In this document: positions 1 to 13,194 of the stretch, piece by piece
Position numbering within the stretch: the stretch's first letter is position 1
Layout of the letters: each line of letters begins with the position of its first letter
NCBI RefSeq assembly: GCF_000499845.2
Contig: NC_023759.2
Span: forward strand, 48,768,172-48,832,171
Direction of reading: 5' to 3'
From: Phaseolus vulgaris
Lineage: Eukaryota; Streptophyta; Magnoliopsida; Fabales; Fabaceae
DNA: 64,000 bases
Program-made: the position numbers and the translations under genes
Notes under the pieces: model-generated
Databases searched by the model: none
Told to the model about the DNA's origin: nothing
Seen by the model: the letters and a program-made list of their open reading frames with translations, nothing else

Positions 1-692
1 TGATGGTGGCATATGCAACCTCAGTTCCGTGTGGCCAAGAATGCCACTGGCTGCTGCTGCATGAGCTTGGCCCTGTGCTTGAAGCTGTTGACATGTTGCA
101 TACATCCTCAACATTGTTGCCATCAAGAAAACACCAAGCACCAGCCAAAGCTACAAGTAGAGATAAGAACTTATAAACCAAATGGATAAATTAATGTCAT
201 TTTTTTCATTGAAAAACTTGCATGCCTACTTTACATACTACAGGACCTTACCAGAAAATTTGGGGACATCTGGTGAGAGTTCAGTATCATGAATAACAGA
301 AGAACTGAAACATATAAACAATAAGACATAAATGGGACATTGAAGGAAAATCTATTGGGAAAAATAAAATATTAAAAGAGAAAGTGATGAAGAAAACATA
401 ATGTAACAACAAACCTGTCACGAGAAAAGTGAGTGAATTGGAATTACTAGGACGTGCTGCATGGACACGCTGGATAAAATATTGGAATCAGTATGAAGTT
501 TTAGACTTTCAGTTGATGTTTTATTCATAGAACAAGAAAACACAGAAACAATAAAGCATCGCACGTGTTAGCTCCATCAAAAAATTTATACAGGTGCAGA
601 TAATGAGTACATACCAATGCTCGCCTCTCCGGTATAAATCCTGGAAACCCATTTTCAAGATCTGCTCTCGTTCCTCGAAAAACAAAACTCAT
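1..692 (-). CDS. SDIR1: SDIR1-like RING E3 ubiquitin ligase, 5' coding part (3' end outside window)
   Basis: Four coding exons assemble on the minus strand: 692-615, 469-415, 304-252 and 150 to the left edge, each with GT/AG borders and compatible phases. They give about 112 N-terminal residues. The start MSFVFRGTRAD, the ER-type double membrane segment (SLTFLVTVLLLFMILNSH, then LLWLVLGVFLMATM) and the following LRMYATCQQLQAQ and HTELRLHMPPS match the SDIR1 family (SALT- AND DROUGHT-INDUCED RING FINGER 1). That protein is an ER-membrane E3 ligase acting in abscisic-acid signalling. The C-terminal RING-H2 domain lies beyond position 1 and cannot be checked. The start is chosen because it is the first Met in frame with the family N-terminus. 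Identity is confident from the sequence; function is from the family. Confidence 0.9.
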
Positions 693-1796
693 GGCTCTAT
701 ATGTTTGAAAACTTGAATTAAAACTTCACAGGTTTGCTAGAGTTGACAAAAAACAGCAACTAAAACCTTTGAATATTCTGAAATATCAAATAAAACCATG
801 GTCAGTAGACAATAAATCAATTAATAGATAAATGCTAAAGAATAAAGTTCGATAGGAACAGAAAGGAGGGGAAGAATGAAAATTTACCATGAATACCATA
901 TAATTTTATCAAGTATCAGATAAATCAAAAGAGGCAGACAGACAGACAGAAGGTATCTAACATACCACATCCTGACCCTAACAGGATCATCCCTAAAATT
1001 GGCCAATGCTATAAAATATTATCACTTATCGGAAATATTCATCATAAAAACAACATTACTACAAAGGAATAATAAAGGACCAAGTTTGGATCTTGCTTAA
1101 CAATAAATAACTATCTAAAGCACAATAACTCATATTTCAATTTTCAAAGTAATCCGTGAACATTTTAAATGTTTCCACTCTCACAGAGAACATGATCCTA
1201 AAATATGCTTCCGTTATTCAGTTTATTTAGTGTATGGAGCATTTGTGAAAAATTAAGAATCATCCCAAATACGTCATGAAAGAAAATTTGCCAGTTTTAA
1301 ACTTAACAGAACATGATTCATTCATTCCAATATATGTCATACCATCCACCGGCTCCAATCAAGGATAACATAAATCGACAGAACCAGTCACTAGGCTTCC
1401 ACTACTAACTCAAAATCCATTTTCCACAGGAAAACACAAAACACCAGAGCCGCGGAGCCAAATCATTTCCAAGCATTACATACAATTACACAATTTTCAA
1501 GATTCCAATCCAATGGAGATAAACAAATCAAGGATATAACGTCGATCAAGAATCCACACAACCGTTCGCTACGCCGTGGTCATTTAACGGCATCAATGAA
1601 ACCAACAGCAAATCCTCCAACAACGTCAAATAAAAACCCTAGCTCAATCTCGAGATAACATTGAATCGAGTAGTAACAAGAAAGAAACGCTCATTCATAA
1701 TAATAATAATAACAACAACAACAAAATCGGCAAAACATTTCAGGTGATGAAAATTTGAAAACGGAATCGCGTGGACAATGAGAGGTAGAGGGTTAC

Positions 1797-1995
1797 CGAA
1801 ATTGGCGAGGAACGACAGCTGAATGTGATTGGGGGTTGTGATCGGAAACAGCGTTAATCCGCTTTCGATCACAAGACAGTCGGAATTGGATCTTTCACCT
1901 CCCGATTCGATTCTTTGCCGAAGATCACGAGAAACGGTGATATAGTTTTCTCTTTTTCTTTTCTTTTTGGATCTTTTTGTATTATGGTTAAACAA
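1797..1995 (-). other. Probable 5'UTR exon of the SDIR1-like gene
   Basis: On the minus strand, a GC-richer block with pyrimidine/purine-rich stretches ends at a good splice donor (CG|GTAACC, exon end 1797). No downstream coding exon fits its open frame, while the SDIR1 start codon lies 1.1 kb further on, after acceptor-like AG sites. The simplest reading is a first non-coding exon and a long leader intron (about 1796-700). The exon contains a short open frame (Met at 1995) that would act as an upstream ORF if it is transcribed. The transcription start is unknown. Confidence 0.5.
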
Positions 1996-1999
1996 TGGT

Positions 2000-4900
2000 C
2001 AAGTCTGTGGTGTGTGGTAATCCTCGCGTATATGCGTCCATTCTCAACATTTTACAAATTAGAGCGATAAAAAAGTGAAGAAGAATAAAATACGTACAAG
2101 ATAAAATAAGTAATGTAATGGACGAATAAAAAAAACACATTATAAAATAAAATAAATAAATAAATAAATAACACTGTAATAAATTAACAATTTTAAAAAT
2201 AGTATTATTTACTCTTGCATTCATATTCTACCACATTTACTTCGTCTTTTTTAAGATACTTTTATTTATTTAAAATCATTTTAGTCAATTTAGTGGTGAT
2301 GAATTTAAATAATATGCTAATTACAATTTCCGTAAGACTATTATCAAAAAATATTTATTTAACAAATAAATAAAATCGTGTATAAGCAGAATAAAATTGA
2401 TTAAAAGAAGTAAAGAATAAAAAAAAGTATATAATAGATAAAGAAAAAATTAGTAAAAGATAATTTTTTTAGATGATTACAAAGTAATATGATGTATACA
2501 TAAAAAATAACTTAAAATGTTTAATTAAAATAACAAAGTTCTCTCTCTAAATTATATATTTTCATTTTAACCATAAATATTTTTGTATATAGTTAAAACA
2601 ATGATTTCTTAGTTTTACTCTCGTATAGAAAAATATTTTGTAGGGATGTTTATAGTAATATTAACACCCGAAATAGGTGGAAAATTTAATAAAAATTAAG
2701 GGGTAAAAAATGATTCAATTATGACACAAATCAACTTAAAATATTTGAAAAAAAAAATCAATTAAGAAAGTCCAACTGTAATTCAAGCAAAAAGTCTACA
2801 TAACTTAATAGATTAAAATATTAAATAATATAACAACAATAATATATTTTTGAGTAAATTATTTAATTACCAATTTTTTAATTATTTATTTTCGTTGTGA
2901 CATGTATGATCATCTATAATAACATCAACTAAAATAGCATCAAACCAATTGAACTTATATTTTAACTTGTCATTTATAATTTCTTTTATGTTTTAAACTT
3001 TAATATTAATAATTTTTTTCATTATTTGAGAGTATTTATTAATAATTTTACTGTTAAGATTTAAGTGTGAATTTGTCTCACGTGGTGTAGGAACATGTTT
3101 GAAGAACAATATATAAGAAATAGTACATGTTTTAAAATTTTAGATTAGAAGTGATTATTTTTAATTTTTACATTAAATGTTCATAGTTTAATAGTTTAAT
3201 GATGCCGAGTTACCCAATGTTTTCCCAAGAAAAAATAATCTAATTTGGTGAATTTGCATTATATATTAAAATTTCATGTATTAAAAATCTTTTACAATAC
3301 AAATAGATAAGCACATTGCTCGAACAAAAATATGAATATTGAAGAAACTCGCATTTGAAGATATACATGAAAAATAATATATAACAGAAAAAAAATGTCT
3401 TAAAATTTTGAGTTAAAAGGGGTGTATTGAGTTTCTTATATAAAATATTTTGATTGATGTTTAATTAATTTAATGGTTTTAAAATATAAATCAATAAATA
3501 TCAATCTATTTTTTTAATATTATATTGTTTATAAGATTTACCTTCGTAATGTTACAGTAATATCACTTTATTTATTAATTTTTAATAAAATATATAATAA
3601 AATTATAGTTATAAAAATAATAAAAACTGACAAGAGTTAAAAATCAACTAAAAAAATTAAAGCTTCCATTTTCTTTTAACATTTTGATATAATTGTATCA
3701 TTTTATATTGATCATTTTACAATGATCAAATTACGCTAGCATCCATATGATTTATTCATATTACACCTGATGCGTCTGACATAAAAAAAAAAAACCCTTA
3801 ACTGTTAATTTTTTTTACACCCTAAATATTTTCATCTTATTTTGGTACCAAACCCATTTTTTTTATCCTTCCCTTCATAATATTAAATACATGTTTTAAT
3901 GAATACCTATTATAATATATTATAGTTTTTAAAATCACATCTAAAATTCGAAAAACGAGAAACAACTATTTACTGTTTTTTACTTTTAATATGAAAATTT
4001 AAATCAAATATGGAAAATTTGAATCTAAACTAAACTCACTAAAAATACCTAACATCATTTATATTTCAGGAGATGATTTTTTTTCCGTAAATTCTCCTTA
4101 AACAAAAGTTATCATCCATTTTTTTTCTTTTATCATCAAGGATTGTTTCTCCAAATGGAAGTTCTTGGACATTCTCCCCACCAAATCAAGCATAAAATTT
4201 ATAAAATTTCCATAAATGTGCAACATTCATCAATAATTATATTCTTTTTCAATCAAAATATCTGAGATGTAAACTTATGTTGACAATTGTAGTATTTAAT
4301 TATGAAACTATTAATTTCTGTAAAAAAAAAAGCATTATCTTGATCTCAAAATAATGTTAAAAAGCATGAAACTAATTTTTTTTACAAGAGATCATATGTT
4401 AGTGTAATTAATTATTTCATATTTAGCAGTTAAATGACTAAATATTTATCAAACTACCTTAAATGGAGTTAAACTAAAAGTGGTTATTTTTTTCAAGTAT
4501 TAACATAATGTTTGATTATTTTCTAGCCCCGAAATGATATATATCTTTAAATAAGAAAACATTTTAAAACTCATGCTATTAAAATGATTTGGTCACTTTC
4601 TAATCGATTATATTCCATTCTATCTTCAATATTTTATCATTTTAAATACAAAAGTAATCCTTAGAAATCATTGTTATATTACTTTAAAATCACTCAAAAG
4701 CCAAAACCATTGAATAGAAAGCGCGCAAAACATATTCTTACCAAACTCTGTTCACTTAGTTGTAAGTAACTGTGACGTTAAGTTACACCATTATATGCCC
4801 TACCAATACTACATCTCTACAGAAAAACCTCTCAACAAAACTTCATCATCACAAATCACCAAACTCTCACTAAACTCTCACTGCCATTAACAAATAGTAG

Positions 4901-5034
4901 GATCTAAGAAACAGTACAACTAAACTGATATCAGCACAGGAGTTAGTGTAATTAATATAGATTTGTTGCGTTAAACAGTGAAAAAATAACTACAGTGTAC
5001 ATGAATCATGAACAGTTATAGCAGAATCATAACA
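2000..5034. other. AT-rich intergenic spacer
   Basis: Between the SDIR1-like leader and the protease gene the sequence is very AT-rich with homopolymer runs and no open frame resembling a protein. A short (AAAT)n tract lies near 2148-2172. At 4790-4920 a TATA-like stretch is followed by a CT/CA-rich, leader-like sequence on the plus strand, but no coding sequence follows it. Confidence 0.6.
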
Positions 5035-6357
5035 CTAAGAACTCATGCCAAGTCTTCGACTCGCAAGTTCACACCTTGTGTCAGCAAATCCAACTCTTGA
5101 GTTGACCAAGTCAAACTCCATCCACACGTTCTGCTGATGATGGTGCCCAATCACATAAGCCTCAATTCCCAACAAATCTGAATTCCCAAACGTCAAACAA
5201 TACACATCTTTTCCCATTGCCGCGTCATCACCCACTCGATACAGTAGCCTCTCCCCGGACACACCCATCTCCGCCCCCTCAAACACCATTGTCACGGCGG
5301 GCACCGTCGGCACAGCACCCCCTCTGACCCGAAAACACAAATCCATCGCTCCTTCAAACACAAAATTTTTATCTTCCAAAAGGGTCAGCACCCCTTTCGT
5401 CTGTTCCAAAAACTCGTTCTTTAGAGCAGTGTAAACCGACCCGAGAAGGAAAGTGAATTGGGTACCCGAATCCACCATTGTCTGTCCCGCCCCAGTATGG
5501 TCCGGCGCGAAAATTGACTTCGGCACCTGCAATGGCTTTGAACCGACCCGAATACCCACCAACCGAACCGTGTATGCGACCCGGTCGAAGTAGGGTAATG
5601 GGGTATTCATCTTCACCAGCGGCGTGTACTTCAAAGGACCCAGCCACGTGAGTTTGGCGTCGCCGAAGAGTAACACGCCGGAGGCATCGTGGCTGGAGAT
5701 GCAGTACGAGAATTTCGGAAACCCCATTTGCGTAACAAACGAGAGCGACCCGCGGTTCATGCCCATTAACCCGGTTGTTTTGGAATCTTCCTTGGTGTTG
5801 GAGCTGAACCCGGAGTCCATACAGCCGAAAATAATACCGGGTTGACCCGAACCGGATAAGGAGAACGTGTCAGTGGCGAGGTTCCCCTCTAAGGAGGTGG
5901 CGTCAGCGTATGAGACGGTGGCGTGGCAGAGCTTTGCCGGGTCGCAGGAAACGGGTATGGAGAAATCTCGGGTCCGGGTGGTGCAAATAGGTGAGGTGCA
6001 GGGTGTTGGAGTGTAGGAGGAAGAGAGTTGTGGGTTGAAGATTGAGTTAATGTTTTGGTTTTTTTTACAGTGGAGCCACGAGAGTTCGCTACCTGTGTCG
6101 AGGACCATGGTAACGCTCTGTGGGGGCGTGCCTACGGTGAGTGAAACGGTTAAGGTGACGTTGTGGTGGAATGAGAGCTTACGTGAAGAAGGAGTTGGAA
6201 CAGAAACAAACCCATGTGAGAGTGTCTGGGATATTAGAGGCAATATGAGAGGGCCTTGGGGTGAAGAAGTTGTTGTTTGGATTTGGATAAAAACAGTGAA
6301 AAGGGTAATTGTAAGAGGAGGAAGATGGAGCAGGAGGAGGAGGATATTGGAGGCCAT
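5035..6357 (-). CDS. PCS1: Aspartic protease, PCS1-like (A1 family), intronless
   Basis: A single exon encodes 440 aa. An N-terminal hydrophobic signal segment (about residues 4-25) is followed by the pepsin-like fold. The first catalytic motif is DTGSELSW (D87-T88-G89) and the second is DSGTQFTF (D296-S297-G298). A plant-type cysteine-containing insert lies between them (CTSPIC near 120-125, SYADATSLEGNLA near 149-161). The gene matches the PCS1 (PROMOTION OF CELL SURVIVAL 1) group of plant atypical aspartic proteases, which are typically intronless and linked to survival of reproductive and embryonic cells. Both active-site Asp residues are present, so it should be active. The start ATG is the first in frame and directly precedes the signal peptide. 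The secretory/ER location is inferred from the signal. Confidence 0.9.
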   Translation of the reverse strand: MASNILLLLLHLPPLTITLFTVFIQIQTTTSSPQGPLILPLISQTLSHGFVSVPTPSSRKLSFHHNVTLTVSLTVGTPPQSVTMVLDTGSELSWLHCKKNQNINSIFNPQLSSSYTPTPCTSPICTTRTRDFSIPVSCDPAKLCHATVSYADATSLEGNLATDTFSLSGSGQPGIIFGCMDSGFSSNTKEDSKTTGLMGMNRGSLSFVTQMGFPKFSYCISSHDASGVLLFGDAKLTWLGPLKYTPLVKMNTPLPYFDRVAYTVRLVGIRVGSKPLQVPKSIFAPDHTGAGQTMVDSGTQFTFLLGSVYTALKNEFLEQTKGVLTLLEDKNFVFEGAMDLCFRVRGGAVPTVPAVTMVFEGAEMGVSGERLLYRVGDDAAMGKDVYCLTFGNSDLLGIEAYVIGHHHQQNVWMEFDLVNSRVGFADTRCELASRRLGMSS

Positions 6358-6519
6358 GTTGTGTTGTGTCTATTGATTTGGTTTACCTTAAATTGGAGGC
6401 TTCAAACTTGAATGGAAATAATGGGGAGAGAGAAAGGTGAAGGATGTGTTTCCTGCGAGACAGTCACTATGTTGTTGTTGTGTGGTGGGAAAGTGTTAGA
6501 GGTACACACATTATATCTC

Positions 6520-9500
6520 TACTCTACTCTTGAAATTCTCTTATGTAGTTGGATTCAACTTTGAATTGTGTCATGTCACGACATGCAGGTGAATGTGTAC
6601 AACTTTCACTTTGGCCCTTCAAGATGTGTGGACTGCATAAACTGATGTGCTAATATATTTTTATCTGCATATTTCTTTACACTTGCCTTTTAAAAAATGG
6701 TGTTGTTACATTATTTTCATTCATACTCCATTCTGTTATCTATATTATAGTACTATGCTCTAGTGTAAAGTATATCTTTTGGCCATAACCAGCTCTTGTA
6801 AACACTGATGCTCGTTGATTAATTCTATTGTTGATGATTAATTTGAAAGGTGAGGCAGAGAAAAAGAAGGAAAAAAGTTAGATGCTAGCAGGGCTTTTCT
6901 GAGGAAAAAGGTTTCACTTTAGAAGGTATAATCAGACATAAAGAGCAGAGTTTTAGGAAAACCGGGAGAAAAAAGTTGAGCTTAGAGATAATAAAGTGGC
7001 CTTTGACTCTGTTAAAACTCATTGTGTATTTGCATCTAGATGGAGACACCTATTAGGCTACATGTTCTATGAGTTACTGTTTTTTTGTCAATTCAGGGCA
7101 ATATGTAGTTCAACTTGATTTGGACTTGCTTTTGATTGGTTGTTAGTTGAGTTGGTGATAATTTACTGATATTACCAATTTTTTATGTGTTCAGTAAGAT
7201 TTGGTTACACAGTTGTCGCCAGAAATGAACCATTAAAGTGATTGATTCGAGAAGATGTTAAGATGAGTTCTGGTTTAATAGTCTTTTGATTCAGTCTTTG
7301 ACTAAACTGATATGATTAGTTATAATTTTAATGACGACACTGACTTTTCCCTTTTATTGGGACTATGAACATTTGATTTTTTCCAGACATCACCACATTG
7401 AAATTTATGCACTTTAATCGAGATTATGTTTCTATTTCAATAACTTCAACTTCAAGAGCATAGAACTTATCAAACTTATTTCCAAGAGCTATATTTTTTT
7501 ACATTTTTAAAATTTTATTCTAATTAAAAAAATTATAAAATCTACATTTTGATGTAAATATAACTTTTCATAATATTTTTAAAATTTTATGACACATTTA
7601 AAATTATGAAAATTCTTACAAGACTAGTGTTTTAAATTTTAAATCTAATTACAATCCATGCATTAAAAATATCTTAACAGCAATAATTTTTACTTTAAAC
7701 TATTTTAATTAATGATTTAAGGGCATTAGTTAGATTTTTTTTAGTAAAAATTATTATGGGCATAAAAAGGTTGAGACTTACGTGTATGAGTTGTATATGG
7801 TATGATCATAATGACTCCAGTTTTAATTAAGTGAATGTGATCCTTTCTAATAACTTTTTCTGTTCACTTTAATCATTGTTGTTTTCTTTCTATCTTCTAC
7901 ACAAGACTAAGAATATTTTTCTATTTTCAATCAGACATTAATGTAACTCTTAATATGAGTTGTTGAACTAAAAAATCATTATAAAAAAATAGTTTTTTTT
8001 TTCACAAAATCATACAATTTGGTTGGTGCTTCTACTCTTGTGATTAAGTTCAAATTTTGTTACAGCTAGCAGTTTGGTAGGCAATTGTGATTAAGATTTA
8101 TGCCAATTATAACTAAATTTGCTATCCGAATGAGAATGGGATATTTAAAAAAAAAACTTGCATAGAAAATAATTTATTTGAATAAGAAAATTTAAAATTT
8201 ATAGAATTATATATTTACTTATATGTACAAAAAAAATAATTTTTATCATAATTTTTTTTATATTTGTTTATTCTTTTTGTGTTCTTTCTTTTATTTAGTT
8301 TGAGTATTTTCAACTCAATTTTAGTAAAAGTAGCTTAAAACTTAGTATGTGTACTGTTAAGTCAATTTTGGTTATGTGTTATTAGTTATACGTCATTTTA
8401 TCTCTATTAAGGTGTTTTGTGTCACTAAAGTTTTTCATGCCAAAATTTATCATCGATATTTTTTATCTGATCTAACTAAGGTCAAACACAATTTTTTAAT
8501 TGTTATCAACTAAGATTGTTTTAATTAATCAATCATAATTGTTATTAAAAAATAAATTAAATTTATCTTCTATTATCATAATGAATATTCAGTCATAAAT
8601 AATACATATTATGCTTATATTAGAATGAGTTTTAAAAAAATAGAATCTAAGATGAGAATTGGTATCAATCAATATAAATTCAATTAGGGCAACAAAGTCA
8701 ACTTTGGTCTTTCCTTTGAAATTTGCACATAATGACATACCCATATCTCCAAACCTATCAAACTCACAAATTTCAGTACTAACTAATTTGTTTTTCTAGT
8801 AACATATGGCCAAATATTTGGTATTAATTTTCCAATACCACTCGCTTTATGCCATTCCATTAAGTAAACCGACACAAAAACTTACCTTAATTTCAATTAT
8901 GGGTCAAATGAATATGTTGGCATCTTCTTTGTTCTCATATGTGGTTTTGTCTTCATAGCAGAACAATGGCTGCAATCTTCTTTTTCTTTAAATTTCTTAT
9001 CTGTGTTAAATTATTAATCAACTATATAAGTATGCGCGTGATAGATACTCTATTAAATTATACTATAAAGTTGCCTTATAAAAATGTGTTTTGTGATAAT
9101 CAAATAATTAAGATCTTTTTGAAAGCATAGAACAAAAACCCTAATAAAACCCTAAAATTGTTCTTTGTGAACTATCTTCAACAAGAACGGCTAAGAAAGA
9201 TGTTGCCATGCCAACAAACCCCACCATAGAATTTGAAGTTGGAATTTAATGAAAAAAATTGGAAAAAGGGTTGAAAAGTACAAGTTATCATCATCAGCTT
9301 CACCGCTAATTTTCTTGTCACTTTGCCGGAGAAATGCAAATATTTTCTATTACAATCTTGATCTTTGAAAACTTAATAACATAATTTAATTATTACATTC
9401 ATTTAATTATTCATTTTTAACATACAAATTACTCAGTGCAACTTTATATTTTTACTTTAAAAGAGAACCATATTAGTTTTAAGTTTGAATCTCATTATTG

Positions 9501-10570
9501 ATATGGATTTTTTTATCAGTAAGTATATTTAATCGTTTTTTGAAGTGTAATATAGAAAACCTAATTCATCAATTTTAATAAGATTTTTATTTTTAATAAT
9601 CTGCAAAAAAAAAGAAAGAATCTATTAAATACGGCACACGAGAATAGAGGACAAAAGGAAATTGTTACGCAATAGGTGGCCTTAATTTGAATGCAAACAC
9701 AAACGTCAATTTTCGATGAAAAACAACAACAAAAAATATAACAATGAGAGAGAAATTTAACAAAGAGAAAAAGGAGCTAGTGACGTGTGAACATAAGTTT
9801 TTTTATACAAAACACAAAAATGCTAAAAAAGAAGAGACATAATTTTAACTATGATGATGACTGAGACCATCTTGGTTTCTGTGTTTGAGAGATAAATAAA
9901 TAAAAAATAAAAAACAATTAAATATGATTATGGTATCAAAGTATAAATATAATTATTGACTACTTATTTTTTAAAACGATATATTATTTGTTATTTGGTG
10001 AATAAAAATGCTTAAAAGGCGCATCACTAGAATAATACACCAATCGACAAAGAAGACACAAGCTCAGACATTGCTATTGCTACCCCTTATTTACTATTTA
10101 AGTTCGCAAGCTTTTTTATTTTATTTTCTACTAAAATTCTTATCAGATAAACAAGTTTTAGCCATATTTTTTTAAGAAAATTAAACACAATGAAAAAAAT
10201 TTACCAAAATTGGTTTTGTATAGAGTTGTGGATTCAAAAATACAAATTGAATAAATTTTCCACAGGGTTATCATTGAATATCAAGGAAATAACAAGTCAT
10301 CATTCGATGTTTTCTAAGAAATTTAATAAAATAATACAAAAAAATAAGTTTTCATTGTGTTACTTTTTGGGAAAAAAAAATAACAAAGGAAAGTTTTCAT
10401 TGAGATTTTCTTAAGAAAAATTTAAAAATATAGCAATTACAACACGATTATACAATATTAATTCTACTCAACAAAAATATGATTCAGTCGAAAGTACTTT
10501 TAAAGTAATCTAGCTAGAATCTAAGTCTAACACTATAGAAAACATACAAGAAATATTTAGTGTTTTTAAA
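6520..10570. other. AT-rich intergenic spacer
   Basis: Upstream of the protease gene. No protein-like reading frame or RNA gene is visible; short open frames here are low-complexity Ile/Lys/Phe-rich. Poly-A/T runs and simple AT tracts dominate. Confidence 0.6.
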
Positions 10571-10572
10571 TT

Positions 10573-11095
10573 GGGGTGGCAAAATGAATAATCTATTGGT
10601 TTGTTTGAACTATGAGTCCAATTAGTATTTTCAATCTATTAATCTATTTTGATCTATCTCGTTAAACTAGCAGATCAGAGATAGGATGAAAGAACCTGTC
10701 AGTTTATTTTCTTAAATTAAACATAAAATAAAAAATAGTTTAAAAATTAATTTTTTATATTATATTATATTATATGAGTGATGTAAATATGGTAACTTAA
10801 ATAATTAATACTTACAAATTAAATTTTATTTATTAATTATAATGGAATAATTATTATTTTAATTTATTCAATTATAGATATTAATTAGTTAAGTAGAAAA
10901 AATATTTACAGAATTATAAAAAAATTAAAATTACAAAACAAAAAAGGATTTAAAAAATATTGATAGAGTGGTTGATCAACTCGCAGTCCATCAGAACAAA
11001 TCAAAAATTTTAACCCAATTTGCCATTATATACTACAAATTAGATAAAAAAAAAAGAAGATGAAATTAACCCCCCTTTTGTCACTCCTACTTCCA
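10573..11095. mobile_element. Degenerate hAT-type MITE-like element
   Basis: The left end reads GGGGTGGCAAAATG. About 520 bp later the reverse complement reads GTAGGAGTGACAAAAGGG, an imperfect inverted repeat of the 'GGGGTGGCAAAA' type seen at the ends of many plant hAT-derived MITEs. An inner palindrome-like segment (ATCTATCTCGTTAAACTAGCAGATC region, 10650-10680) also fits. The element is heavily mutated and no clear 8-bp target duplication is left. The boundaries are approximate. Confidence 0.4.
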
Positions 11096-11099
11096 AACT

Positions 11100-13070
11100 T
11101 ATTAAATGAAAAATTTATGATTTTTTTTAAAGTTGATTTTTAAATTATTAATACATTTTAAAAGTTTAACATATGATTTTTTCAAACAGTAGACTTTAGT
11201 GATATAAAAACAACTTAAAAATTATAATTATCAGATCTTTTGTATCCTTTTCCAGTCATACAAAATACAAACAAAATAAAACCAACTTTCGAAGAATTAA
11301 CTTATGCTATACAATTTTTAAAAAGGCATGTATCACTTTCATAATTTTTGAAACAATATATATATTTTTTAAATGTGAATTGTAAGGATTGAGAAAAATA
11401 GTCTTAGAGTAAAAGTGGTAAAATTAAAATGACATCTGAATATTTTATTATTAAACTTAAAAGAGCATATAAATAGAAATTTTGTTATTCAGGTTTCAGG
11501 ATTCTAATTTCAATACATGTGATATGAGTCAGTGGAAGTCTGACATGTGAAAAATGAATATTGAATTTTAATAGACACTTGATGATTTAAGAATTTGTGT
11601 TGATTTGAAAAATGGTATGAAACTTAATCATTTATGTTTATAAATTTCAAATTGAAATTTTATATAGAATTTTGTTTTATATAGCTAGCTTACCCTGTTA
11701 TTTGTTTGTGTTGTTTCTTGTGATGATAGTGTATTTACACGGGAGCAGATGAGATTGCAGGTAATAGAGCTCATAAATGAACAGCAGAAGGATTAGATAG
11801 ATTTAAATTGAATGCTTTGCTTTAATTTGTTTTTAAACTTTTTGAATGTATATATTAAATTCCTATGAGGAGGGATATATTTTGAGATACAAATATGAAA
11901 AAATAATATATATTTATATGTTAATTAGATATTATACGCATAATATATATATATATAAGAGAGTAAAATTAGGGATAGAGGCTTATTTATTTTAATTATG
12001 AATAAGAGTGGACAACAAATTCATACCAACCCAATCCCAATAAAATAGATTTGAAAATTTCATAATTTTACGGCTTAGACGGGACGACCTTTTTGTATGC
12101 AAATTAGCACACCAAATTCATCTATTTTTGCACTAATATTCACACCAAATTCCTACTCATATTCTCTCCTCATCATACTTCATATATTAAACAAATGAAT
12201 ATTCTTAATTTTCATTCAAGCAGTTCAAACGTACACGCTTTGTTCATATACTAGAACTGTGCTATTTAACCTCTATTTGCTTCTAGTTTTTAAATTTTTT
12301 GGTGTCTAAATTACACTGCACCAAGCTGAGGGGAAAAAAAATGCTGTCCCTTTTTTTCACTCGGACAATGAAATTAAAATGGTAATTTGCTTAACTTTTA
12401 TATAAAACGGTCAAGTACTCGTTAAAGACTGATCGATTAAAACTAGTCATACAGAAGATTAATAAATGATCAATTATTAAATAATATATTTGTAATCATG
12501 ATTAAATTTTTTAATTTAGTTCAATAATAAATGACTCATAATAATCATATAAATAAACATAATTTTTAAAAAAAGAAAAAATAAAAAATATATAAAAAAA
12601 AAGAAAAAATCCAAAGCAAACGTGGAAAATATATAGCTTTATCGCGGTGCGTTTTGTCGTTTATACAATAAAACTCACAAAAGTTGTTATGAACTTAACA
12701 AATGTAAGAAAGAGACACTGCATATATTAGAGAGAGAACACAAACCTTGTAAGATGATGGCAATTTCTTACTACCTAGTCTTTTATTTCTCCTTCAAATG
12801 AAACGTGGCTACGTGCTTTAAGCACAAAAATATGATAGTATTATATCACAGCTCACACACAACCCATAATCACTCAGTGTTCTATGATTTTGATGCTCAT
12901 CTCTAGACTTATTTATAGTTGGGAAAATCAGGATTCCATACATATCAAGATTCAGATCCTTTAATAAAAATATCATCGGAACATATTAATAAAAATATCA
13001 TCGGAACATGATGATATCACACAACCTATAATATGTTGTTTCACACAATTTGTCATTCTTTTTGTGAGCG
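11100..13070. other. AT-rich spacer with minor repeats
   Basis: No gene is recognised. Near 11740-11810 there is a splice-acceptor-like site followed by a 20-codon open stretch (TREQMRLQVIELINEQQKD then stop) that could be an orphan terminal exon, but no partner exon was found. At 12960-13010 a 24-bp unit (AATAAAAATATCATCGGAAC core) is present twice in tandem. Confidence 0.4.
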
Positions 13071-13073
13071 GTG

Positions 13074-13190
13074 TGTTGAGAATCTCATATCAACTAGAGA
13101 TTAAAACATTTTATAATATATATATATAAATCTTACTTTATAAATTGATTTTATTAAGTTAAATTTGAATTAAAGTTCAGTTATTAATAT
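13074..13190 (+). repeat. Solo LTR-like repeat, copy A of a four-copy family
   Basis: It starts TGTTGAGAATCTCATATC and continues AACTAGAGATTAAAACATTT, then an AT-rich middle and a tail resembling TTAAAGTTCAGTTATTAATAT. It aligns along its length with copies at 28.4 kb, 30.9 kb and 33.3 kb. The TGTTGAGA start and, in other copies, a following ATCAGAGC motif (like the complement of the initiator tRNA-Met 3' end) suggest an LTR of a miniature retrotransposon (TRIM type). This copy is a lone repeat and very AT-shifted. Confidence 0.6.
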
Positions 13191-13194
13191 ATTC

